NCBI GenBank assembly: GCA_002070215.1
Contig: MWCV01000003.1
Span: 1 to 64,000, forward strand
DNA: 64,000 bases
Source: Chloroflexi bacterium ADurb.Bin180
GTDB taxonomy: Bacteria; Chloroflexota; Anaerolineae; UBA2200
Direction: 5' to 3'
A program made the position numbers and the translations under genes. Shown here one piece after another: positions 28,484-37,937 of the stretch (position 1 is its first letter; the number at the start of each line of letters is the position of its first letter). The notes below the pieces were generated by a model that was given only the letters and a program-made list of their open reading frames with translations, was not told the DNA's origin and did not search any database.

Positions 28484-28556
28484 GGGCCCATAGCTCAGTG
28501 GTGAGAGCCCCCGGCTCATAACCGGGTCGTCCTTGGTTCGAATCCAAGTGGGCCCA
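28484..28556 (+). tRNA. tRNA with anticodon CAT (elongator Met or Ile2)
   Basis: A 73-base cloverleaf. The acceptor stem GGGCCCA pairs with TGGGCCC, the anticodon loop is CTCATAA on a CCCGG/CCGGG stem, and the T arm is TTGGTTCGAATCCAA. The three G-C pairs of initiator tRNA (GGG/CCC next to the anticodon loop) are absent, so it is an elongator Met or an isoleucine tRNA whose C34 becomes lysidine; the sequence alone does not decide. CCA is not encoded. Confidence 0.9.
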
Positions 28557-28626
28557 CAGAACCTGCAGTCTGCCTGGCTGTTGCCGCCTCGGGCGGCCTC
28601 TTTTGCGCATCTGTCTGGAGGACACG

Positions 28627-30447
<1,821 letters not shown>

Positions 30448-30529
30448 TGGTTGCCCGGTCCGAGAACCTCTGGCCCGGCTGACGGTCACGGTCCGGGCCC
30501 TCGGCTCCTCCTGCGAGGCACAAGCGTCG

Positions 30530-30952
30530 ATGTTCCCGCAGATCCAACCTGGTTTGGAAAGCGAAATCGACAGCGTTGTCACGGCCGAGCACACTGCTCT
30601 CCACCTCGGCAGCGGCCGGGTGGCCGTCCTGGCGACGCCCCATATGATACGCCTGATGGAGACAGCGGCCGTACAGGCGGTCGATCCACTCCTGCCCGAT
30701 GGCTACTGCACAGTAGGTGTCCAGGCTGAGGTGAACCATCTGGCTGCCACTCCGGTTGGCATGAAAGTACACGTCACTGCCAGGCTCGTCGCTGTAGACG
30801 GCCGCAGGCTGACCTTCGACGTGACGGCCATAGATGAGCGCGAGGTCGTTGGCCAGGGCTCTCACCAACGAATGATCGTTGAAGCAGCTCGTTTCAAGCA
30901 GCGAGTTGCCGCCAAGCTCGCTGCCCCTGAGCCAGGAAAGGACTCGATATGA
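30530..30952 (+). CDS. FlK/thioesterase-family protein
   Basis: This 140-residue hotdog-fold protein resembles the fluoroacetyl-CoA thioesterase FlK family: VLATPHMIRLMETAAVQAV, then VNHLAATPVGMKVHVTARL, which hold the catalytic Glu and His-Thr positions of that group. Many bacteria that never meet fluoroacetate have such proteins, so it is best read as a small acyl-CoA thioesterase of unknown substrate. The RBS is weak (GAGG 12 bases upstream). Its stop overlaps the start of the DUF2207 gene (ATGA). Confidence 0.75.
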   Translation: MFPQIQPGLESEIDSVVTAEHTALHLGSGRVAVLATPHMIRLMETAAVQAVDPLLPDGYCTVGVQAEVNHLAATPVGMKVHVTARLVAVDGRRLTFDVTAIDEREVVGQGSHQRMIVEAARFKQRVAAKLAAPEPGKDSI

Positions 30953-32826
30953 ACAGGTTTACGCGCTACTGCTTGCTGCTGCTCGCTTTGCTGCTCGCCC
31001 TGATGACCTTGGCCATCAACGCGGGCCCAGTGCGGGCACAATCCAAGACCTACTACTGGGATAGTCTCGACGTCGACATCACCGTGCTCTCTGACTCGAC
31101 CGTCCGCATCGTCGAGACGCAAACCTATGTGTTCACCAGCGGAAGTTTCCATTTCGCCTACCGCGAGATTCCTCTCAGCCGCATCGAGAGCATCACCGAT
31201 GTCTCAGTGCGCGAAGGCGGCACCTCCTATCGGCAAGGCAGCGAGGATGCTGGCACGTTCAACACCTCCCGCCAGGACGGCAACTTGCGCATCACCTGGT
31301 ATTACCCCTATACCAGCAACGCCCAACGCACCTTCACCATCGCCTACACCTTGAAGGGCGCACTGCGGTTTTACGAGGGTGGCGATCAACTGTGGTGGAA
31401 GGCCGTGTTCGCCGACCGGGACTTTACGGTCCGTTCCTCCACGGTTACCGTGCACCTCCCCAGCGGCTCTACCACCGAATCCCTCAAAGTCGCCTCCTAT
31501 GGAGCATCGGCCGACTACCATATCGTCGATGCGCGGACGGTGGTGTTCACCGCAGCGGACATCGGTTCCGGGCAGGAACTCGAAGTGCGTGTTCAGTTCC
31601 CCCACGGCCTGGTCGCCGGAAAGCGAGCGGCCTGGCAGGTCCGCGAAGATCGCCTGCAAGACTATAACCAACGCTACCGCTCGATTGCCAACCTTGCCGG
31701 CGGGGTGCTCGGGCTGCTCGTCGCTGTAGCCGGTCTGGTGGGAGCCTTCCTCCTGTGGTTCCAGAAGGGGCGCGACTCTCCTACCGGCATCGTGTCGGAC
31801 TACCTGACGGAACCGCCGTCCGACATGCCGGCAGGACTGGTTGGGACCCTGCTCGACGAGAGCGCGGACATGAAGGATATCATCGCCTCCATCGTCGACC
31901 TGGGCCGCAGGGGTGTGATCACCATCACTGAGGAAGAGGAGCGGGGCTTTCTCGGCATCGGCACAAAGCGGGACTTTCGTTTTGACCTAAATCAAAGCCA
32001 AAGCGGCCTGCGGCCTTTCGAAGGGGAACTACTGAGGGGCCTTTTCCGGGGCGGGCGATCAACTACCCGGCTGTCGGACCTCAAAGACAAGTTCTACGAG
32101 GACATACCCGACATCAAAGACGAAATGTACAAGGCGGTGGTGAAGGAAGGTTTCTTCCCGCGCAGCCCCAAGACGACTCGAGAGCGCTACCGATTGCTGG
32201 GCATCGCTGTGATTGCCTTGGGCTTTGTTCTGGCGGTCGGTGGGGGCAGCCTTCTGTCGACCTATGTGGACACGGCCTTCTGCCCGGGGGCCGGCCTCTT
32301 GCTGCTAGGAGCGGTACTGACCAGCCTGAGCGGTAAGATGCCCAAAAAGACAGAGCTGGGCGTTACCGCAGCAGCGCAGTGGAAGGCCTTTCGCCGTTAC
32401 CTCGACAACATCGAGAAATACACCGACCTTAGCCAGGCCAAAGAGGTCTTTGACCGGTACCTACCTTATACCATCGTGTTTGGCCTCGAAAAAGAATGGG
32501 TCAGCAAGTTCGCCCGGGTCGACACCCCTGCTCCTGTCTGGTACCAACCTTACCGGCCAGTCGTCTACAGTGGCTCGGGCGGTAGAAGCGCTGCAGGCGG
32601 AGCACCGGACATCGGCGGGCGCGGCGCCCACCTTCCCTCCCTGCAAGGTGCCAGCGACAGCATGATGGGCTCGCTGCAGAGCATGAGCAACGGGCTCTTT
32701 AGCATGCTGAACTCGGCCTCCTCGACACTGGGCAGCTCACCCTCGAGCTCTGGCAGCGGAGGGTTCAGCGGCGGCGGGGGAGGCGGAGGCGGGGGAGGCG
32801 GCGGGGGCGGAGGCGGGGCCGGTTAG
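30949..32826 (+). CDS. DUF2207 membrane protein with polyglycine tail
   Basis: This 625-residue protein has a signal peptide (residues 1-30), an outer beta-rich DUF2207 domain (about 35-225, with YYWDSLDVDITVLSD and FHFAYREIP), a membrane helix near 245-268, a cytoplasmic region with a winged-helix-like stretch, two further hydrophobic segments near 425-460 and a conserved WKAFRRYLDN segment. It ends in a serine-rich linker and a run of sixteen glycines. Such tails are common in DUF2207 proteins; function is unknown, though a role at the envelope is likely. It converges with, and is a paralogue of, the protein encoded at 37938-39665. Confidence 0.82.
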   Translation: MNRFTRYCLLLLALLLALMTLAINAGPVRAQSKTYYWDSLDVDITVLSDSTVRIVETQTYVFTSGSFHFAYREIPLSRIESITDVSVREGGTSYRQGSEDAGTFNTSRQDGNLRITWYYPYTSNAQRTFTIAYTLKGALRFYEGGDQLWWKAVFADRDFTVRSSTVTVHLPSGSTTESLKVASYGASADYHIVDARTVVFTAADIGSGQELEVRVQFPHGLVAGKRAAWQVREDRLQDYNQRYRSIANLAGGVLGLLVAVAGLVGAFLLWFQKGRDSPTGIVSDYLTEPPSDMPAGLVGTLLDESADMKDIIASIVDLGRRGVITITEEEERGFLGIGTKRDFRFDLNQSQSGLRPFEGELLRGLFRGGRSTTRLSDLKDKFYEDIPDIKDEMYKAVVKEGFFPRSPKTTRERYRLLGIAVIALGFVLAVGGGSLLSTYVDTAFCPGAGLLLLGAVLTSLSGKMPKKTELGVTAAAQWKAFRRYLDNIEKYTDLSQAKEVFDRYLPYTIVFGLEKEWVSKFARVDTPAPVWYQPYRPVVYSGSGGRSAAGGAPDIGGRGAHLPSLQGASDSMMGSLQSMSNGLFSMLNSASSTLGSSPSSSGSGGFSGGGGGGGGGGGGGGGGAG

Positions 32827-32840
32827 TCCGGCCGGGTGCC

Positions 32841-34778
32841 CTACTGAGCGGCTCTAACGTGGAGCTCATAGGGCGAGGGGCTGTCCGCAAATCGCGTGAC
32901 GTCCGAAATGGCGACAACGGCGGGCGTGACCACCGTTACCTTTGTGTCACGCCCGCGCTCGACCCAGTAGCGCTCCAGTCGGACATCCCCGCGGTCGACG
33001 GCAAACGTCTGCAGCAGGTACCTGCGAGGAAGCACGTTGTCGGTGCGCACGAACCCTCGCCCTATCCATCCATCGTCGCCATGCTCGGCGTCGTAGGAGT
33101 AGCCCAGCTCGGGAATTCGCACGTCATCAATGCACAGGCCTGACTGACTTACCGCGTCGTCTGTGACGTATTCAAAGCGCAAGAGAACTGGACCTCCGAC
33201 GTATGGGCCCAGCTCGACGGTCTCCTCCAGCCAGACCGGCGCGGCAGGCCCTTCGCCAGCCGACCGTCCGGTGTAACCCGGGCCATAGCTCTGACCGGTC
33301 GGGTTGCTCATCGTCGTGTGTGTTCCGCTCAGCACCCGCCAGGTTCTGCCGCCATCGGGCGAGGCCTCGACGTAGGCGTAATCCCATCCGTCCTCGATGT
33401 CATACCACAACGAGAACTGCAGGTGAGCCGCGGCAAGACCGGTGAGGTCAAACGACCGGGTCAGGGTCATGTCGCTGTTGTCGGCCCGGTTTGACCACCA
33501 GAAGTGAGCACCGCTGTGTGGCGTCGCCGGCACCAGTTGCGCCTCACTTGCGGCGGAGAAACCGAGCTCGACCGACTCGCCTCCGCCCTCAAACACGACA
33601 TAGTCCGTGCCAAAAGGATTCACAGTCCCGCCGACCTTGGCCGGGTATGCCGACACCTTGGTCTGCGGCCTCACCGACACCTGTAGCGCGTCATAGGCCC
33701 AGGGCTTGACAGCACTCTCATAACCATCCGCATAGTTGGCCACGGCCCAGTCGGCAAACAGGTCCTCAAAGGTCAATCCGGTACCCAGGGCGGCCAGCAC
33801 CGTATCGTAGCCCGCTATGCCGTTCGCGCCTGTGGCTACCAGGCGACGCACCGCATCAAGCCCAAAACGTTGGGCAAAGTAGGCCGAGAAGAGAAAGGCG
33901 GCGCTGTAGTGCTGGCTGGTAGTCGCGTCATCCGCACTCCATTGGGTCAGTGCGACGTCAGGATGCCCGGCAAAGGTAGAGAGGCGGTTGGCCTTGAGGT
34001 AGCCGCACAGCAGCTCGGCGAGTTCCGAGAGTCCCTCGCTAACCCAGGACTCTTCGTTCGAGTCGGCCTGCCAGTGGATGAGGTGCTGCAGTTCGTGGGC
34101 CAGCGTCGAGTTGTAAGCGTCCGAGCCCACTTCCCCGTTGCCGGCTGCCATATAGAACATGGCTCGCTCGTTGCTGGAGGAAATGACCGAGGTCGGATAG
34201 AGATCCGAGCTCGAGAAGTAGCCGTCAGCACCCTTGAGGCGCAGATTCAAGATAGTCACCGGCTCATAGCCCACCGCGCCCTGGGCCGGCAGTGGGCCGA
34301 ACTCGCCCGTTACGACCGGCAGAATCTTGTCTTCAAATGCCCGCGCCGACTCGAGCAACGCCGCCTCGGGGATGTCGATTCCATTCTCAACCCAGATGTA
34401 AGCCGGCGGCCCGGCGTAGCGTAGGGTGGCCTCAGTCTGGTATGAGCGCGAGGAGGCGAGATCCAGCACCCAGAATGTGGCGCGAGCTCCTACCTGCTGA
34501 GAAGAGGGTGTCGCAACGGGATACTGCCTCTCGCCCTGCCAGCCGCGCAGCCGTTCCGCCAGATCATAGGGATCAGCCTCGGGGACGACCGCCCTGGATA
34601 GCGTCTCGAGCGTACTTTCGCTGCCGACAGGCAGCTCAGTGGTAACAGGTGCCGGTTTGCTGGCTGAGCCTTCGACCCACGTACCCTGGGTCAAGGCGCG
34701 GCACAGGCCAGCCCAGAGGGCCAGGCCCAGCGCCGCAAAGAGCAGCAGGACCAGCACCCCTCTCCAATATTGCCTCAA
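32841..34778 (-). CDS. Membrane-anchored HExxH metalloprotease
   Basis: After a short N-terminus and one membrane helix (about residues 6-30), the 645-residue protein has an extracellular zinc protease domain with HELQHLIHW (HELQH at 228-232) and an ESWVSEGLSELAE glutamate motif downstream, the layout of gluzincins related to hyicolysin or immune inhibitor A. A beta-sandwich domain follows in the C-terminal half (LQFSLWYDIEDGWDYAYVEA), as in M6 peptidases. The start is uncertain: TTG at 34778 has GAAGGA upstream and avoids a 91-base overlap with the preceding gene that ATG at 34877 would give. It is the last gene of the ACHS/radical SAM operon and could process its exported products. Confidence 0.75.
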   Translation of the reverse strand: MRQYWRGVLVLLLFAALGLALWAGLCRALTQGTWVEGSASKPAPVTTELPVGSESTLETLSRAVVPEADPYDLAERLRGWQGERQYPVATPSSQQVGARATFWVLDLASSRSYQTEATLRYAGPPAYIWVENGIDIPEAALLESARAFEDKILPVVTGEFGPLPAQGAVGYEPVTILNLRLKGADGYFSSSDLYPTSVISSSNERAMFYMAAGNGEVGSDAYNSTLAHELQHLIHWQADSNEESWVSEGLSELAELLCGYLKANRLSTFAGHPDVALTQWSADDATTSQHYSAAFLFSAYFAQRFGLDAVRRLVATGANGIAGYDTVLAALGTGLTFEDLFADWAVANYADGYESAVKPWAYDALQVSVRPQTKVSAYPAKVGGTVNPFGTDYVVFEGGGESVELGFSAASEAQLVPATPHSGAHFWWSNRADNSDMTLTRSFDLTGLAAAHLQFSLWYDIEDGWDYAYVEASPDGGRTWRVLSGTHTTMSNPTGQSYGPGYTGRSAGEGPAAPVWLEETVELGPYVGGPVLLRFEYVTDDAVSQSGLCIDDVRIPELGYSYDAEHGDDGWIGRGFVRTDNVLPRRYLLQTFAVDRGDVRLERYWVERGRDTKVTVVTPAVVAISDVTRFADSPSPYELHVRAAQ

Positions 34779-34786
34779 AGGGGCGA

Positions 34787-35278
34787 CTATTCCTTCGTGA
34801 TCTCCAGATTCGCCCCGCAGTTCGGACACTGGCGCATGGCGCTCTTGACCGCGAATTCGCTGCCACAGTAGGGACAACGTTTGATCGCTTTGGCTGGCAT
34901 CACACCCTTGAACAGATACGCATCGATGTCCTTACGCTGCTCACGCTGGCACTCACCCCGCCCACACAGACGTTCCAGCGCACCCAGAGCCATCGCGTTG
35001 GGGATCCGAAACTCGGCCTGCACCTGGGAAACGGTGACCTCGCCGCCCAGGCGGCGTGCCAGGTCGACAATGCCGGTGGCCAGCGCCTCCGGGCTGATCT
35101 CAGCCAGCCGGCGCAGGCGGAAGGCACCAGCCGCCAGGAGGAGCCCGCCAATGACCAGCAGGGCCAGGGCGGTCAGAAAGCGGCTCGGATTCGTGGCTGC
35201 CGCGATCAGAAAGATCAGACCAAAGCCCAGGAACGGTATGGATATGAGAATGACCAGAATAGAAGTCAGTTTGCTCAT
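34787..35278 (-). CDS. Membrane protein with C-terminal zinc ribbon
   Basis: I do not recognise the family of this 163-residue protein. Two membrane helices (about 4-28 and 34-52) are followed by a winged-helix-like region (ALATGIVDLARRLGGEVTVS) and a C-terminal zinc ribbon with CPYCGSEF and CPNCGANLE. Similar small proteins in Chloroflexota and Planctomycetes are of unknown function. It lies in the operon between the coiled-coil gene and the metalloprotease gene, 42 bases after the former. Confidence 0.7.
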   Translation of the reverse strand: MSKLTSILVILISIPFLGFGLIFLIAAATNPSRFLTALALLVIGGLLLAAGAFRLRRLAEISPEALATGIVDLARRLGGEVTVSQVQAEFRIPNAMALGALERLCGRGECQREQRKDIDAYLFKGVMPAKAIKRCPYCGSEFAVKSAMRQCPNCGANLEITKE

Positions 35279-35320
35279 GTCTCTCCTTGCTTGCGCCGGC
35301 CGCGCTTGCCCAGACGCCGT

Positions 35321-36469
35321 CTAGCGCCACTGCTTGGTGGCGGCTGTCAGGGCTGCCCCCATCTGCTCAAACATCTTTTGGATCTGCGTGGTTCCCAGGC
35401 GCGACCCAACGGCCTCTTTGACCTTCTGGCTGAACTCCAGGGGGTGTGTCCCCAGGTACTTTTCGTCCTTGACCATTGCCTGGAGCGTCGGCCAGTAGGC
35501 GTGAAAGGCGGTTACCTCATCCGGAATCGAGAGGCGGAGCTCAGCCAGCTTGTAGCGGGTTTGTTCCTCGTACACCGTGCCGACGCTGCGGATGAAGCGG
35601 TCCATCCCCTCGCCCAGGCCCTTCAGCAGGCCCAGGATCTCGGCCACGCTGGTAAGGCCGATGACATAGTTACCCACGCTCTTGTTCAGTTCTGTCAACG
35701 GAGTCAGGCGGTCGCGCCATGACCCGGCAACGGAGGGCGGCTCCCGCAGTTCGACCAGCAAGTTGCGTGCCGCGTTTTCCCTGCTCCGCGGCTCCAGGTT
35801 GCCGCTCAGGTCATCGAGAAGAGCCTGCTTCTGAGAGATCTCCACACTCAGAGTCTGCCACCTGGTCTGCATCTCCAACTGGCCAGCCTGCACCTGTTCT
35901 CGGAGCGTCTTCCATTTCTCGCGCACAGTCCGAATTCCCTGATCCATCGAGGCAACGTTCCCCGCCAGTTTCTTGCGCTCGGCTTGCAGGCGCCGCCGTG
36001 CCGCGTAGCCGGTCAGGCAGCCCATACGCTTGATCTGCGCATCGAGCTCGTCCAGTTGCTGCTGCAGCGCCGCGCGGCGTGCCTTGAGTTTCTCCTCCTG
36101 CTGGTCAAGCACGGGATTCTGCTCGCGCAGATACGCAATCTGCTTCTGCCCCTCAGCGATGAGCCGCTCCGAGTTCTGCCTCGTTTCCGTTAGCTCCTTG
36201 CTCAGTGCAGCGATTCGGTCCAACAGCAACTGCCGCTCCACCTGAACACGAGCCTCCAGAGCCTGCTTGAGCTCCTCGGTGAGGTCAGTACCTGCCAGCA
36301 ACTGGGGAGCCAGCGTGGACAAGACCTTGTTGCGCTCGTTCAGTTGGCGCGTATGCAGGTCATTGAACTGGAACTGGATCTCCTCCACCTCGCGGTAGAC
36401 ATCGGCCATCCGCTGCCGACTGGTGCGAACATAGTTGTAGAACTGGGCAAGGGTCATTGCCGTTGCCAT
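35321..36469 (-). CDS. Coiled-coil protein of unknown function
   Basis: This 382-residue protein has no signal peptide or membrane segment. Residues about 15-225 form long coiled coils (for example EEKLKARRAALQQQLDELDA). The C-terminal 150 residues are globular, with a GLLKGLGEGMDRFIRSVGTV helix. The ATG at 36469 has GGGAGGAG 6 bases upstream; a longer start at 36502 lacks one. It follows the radical SAM gene by 49 bases and may be a cytoplasmic scaffold or partner for it. No function can be assigned. Confidence 0.7.
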   Translation of the reverse strand: MATAMTLAQFYNYVRTSRQRMADVYREVEEIQFQFNDLHTRQLNERNKVLSTLAPQLLAGTDLTEELKQALEARVQVERQLLLDRIAALSKELTETRQNSERLIAEGQKQIAYLREQNPVLDQQEEKLKARRAALQQQLDELDAQIKRMGCLTGYAARRRLQAERKKLAGNVASMDQGIRTVREKWKTLREQVQAGQLEMQTRWQTLSVEISQKQALLDDLSGNLEPRSRENAARNLLVELREPPSVAGSWRDRLTPLTELNKSVGNYVIGLTSVAEILGLLKGLGEGMDRFIRSVGTVYEEQTRYKLAELRLSIPDEVTAFHAYWPTLQAMVKDEKYLGTHPLEFSQKVKEAVGSRLGTTQIQKMFEQMGAALTAATKQWR

Positions 36470-36518
36470 AGCCTCTCCTCCCGCTTTCGATGCCCGCCGC
36501 ATCTCGCCATCGCTGCGG

Positions 36519-37925
36519 CTAGCGCAGGCCCACGCCTTTGGCCTGGCCCCACAGCCGGCGTTCTACCCGCCACCGGACATCGTTCCACCACCGGCCTTTG
36601 TGGCCGGCAGCTTCCAGCTCCCCAAAACCTCCGTGAGCGTGCCAATACAACGGGCATGCGCCACAACAGATATGCTTGATGTCACACCGTTCGCAGACCG
36701 GAGGCAGAAAGCGCTTCTTGCGCCAGTACAGCGCCTGGCGGCTGAACCACAGCTCGGCGAAAGGCCGAGCCAGCAGGTTACCGATCCCACGCTCATAGCT
36801 GGAGCACGGCAGCAATTCGCCGTCCGGAGCGACCGAGAGCAGCCCATCGATGCAGGCGCAGGACTTGGACCCGAGCCCGTGTGTGACCGGGTTGAACAGG
36901 CAGTAGGGCGTGGGCGAATACCAGACCAGCTTGGTTCCCTTCTGCCTGGCCCGTGCCTGCAGCTGCTCGATCATCGCGCCTAGTTCGGTATAGGTGACTT
37001 CTTCCTCCGCATGCTTGAGCGCGGTGCCTGTGCTGATCATCACGTTCATTGAAAAGTACTCGGAATGCAGCTCGTCGGCGATATAGTCGACCAGCTCCAG
37101 CAAGTGGTCGCGGTTGCTGCCACAGATGGTGGTATTGGTATGGGTGTGAATGCCCGCCTCGCGCAGACAGTGCACGGCTTGAGTGGTCAGCTCGAACGCC
37201 CCGGGGTGCCGCACCACCAGGTCGTGCACTTGCGGGGTAGGTCCCTCGAGGCTCACCTGAGCCGAATCGAGGCCTGCCTCTTTGAGCCGGGCTACAAACT
37301 CCGGGTTGGCGCACTTGAGTCCATTGGTGATCAGGTTCACCCTCATGCCTTTGGACTTGGCATAGCTAACCAGCTCGGGCAGGTCGTCACGCAGCGTTGG
37401 CTCTCCACCGGTGAAGGAGACGGTCGGACAGTGAGCATCATCAAAGATGCGGTCGATGATGACCTTGACCTCGTCCGTCGTCATCTCGTGCACCTGCGTG
37501 CCTCTGTTGGGCGACTCGGCGTAGCAGAAAACGCACTTGTTCTGGCAGCGGTAGGTCAGGGCGATCTCGGAGAGAACTGGCAGGTCTCTCTGCTGCGATC
37601 CAAAGGGGATCTCGCGCACCGCCGGGGCGCCGCAGACGTCGTCGCGAAGGAGAGCAGCCACGCTGATCAACAGCCTCTCCAGATCCTCTCTGACGCGGGC
37701 CTCATCGACCGCAAACTCGGCGGCGACAGCGCGCACAGCTTCTTCTGTATCGACTGCGCTTCCGTGGTCGTACAAACGCGACAACAGCGCAAGGGCCGTC
37801 CGGTTCAGGCGGTGCACCCGATTCGGGCGCAGGATGAACAGGCCATCCTCGGGCCGGATGTAGATATAGTCCCTGGTCTGTGTCACCAGTTCAGTGGCAA
37901 AGGACTGCAGTTCAGCCGCTTCCAT
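36519..37925 (-). CDS. PqqD-like/radical SAM/SPASM peptide maturase
   Basis: This 468-residue enzyme has a PqqD-like N-terminal domain (about 30-95, VHRLNRTALALLSRLYDHG), which in RiPP systems binds the precursor peptide. The radical SAM core has the 4Fe-4S cysteines C127, C131 and C134 (CQNKCVFC) and GGEP at 173-176. The SPASM region has many cysteines (356, 358, 374, 411, 414, 420, 421, 424) for auxiliary clusters. The layout is that of PqqE, anSME and sactipeptide or ranthipeptide maturases. It starts 12 bases after the Cys/His-repeat DUF2207 gene, whose tail is the obvious substrate candidate. The RBS is weak, so translation is probably coupled. Confidence 0.85.
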   Translation of the reverse strand: MEAAELQSFATELVTQTRDYIYIRPEDGLFILRPNRVHRLNRTALALLSRLYDHGSAVDTEEAVRAVAAEFAVDEARVREDLERLLISVAALLRDDVCGAPAVREIPFGSQQRDLPVLSEIALTYRCQNKCVFCYAESPNRGTQVHEMTTDEVKVIIDRIFDDAHCPTVSFTGGEPTLRDDLPELVSYAKSKGMRVNLITNGLKCANPEFVARLKEAGLDSAQVSLEGPTPQVHDLVVRHPGAFELTTQAVHCLREAGIHTHTNTTICGSNRDHLLELVDYIADELHSEYFSMNVMISTGTALKHAEEEVTYTELGAMIEQLQARARQKGTKLVWYSPTPYCLFNPVTHGLGSKSCACIDGLLSVAPDGELLPCSSYERGIGNLLARPFAELWFSRQALYWRKKRFLPPVCERCDIKHICCGACPLYWHAHGGFGELEAAGHKGRWWNDVRWRVERRLWGQAKGVGLR

Positions 37926-37937
37926 CGGCCCAGGACC

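Noticed and set aside
28484-28556. Initiator tRNA-Met
   Set aside because: The three consecutive G-C pairs next to the anticodon loop that mark initiators are absent.
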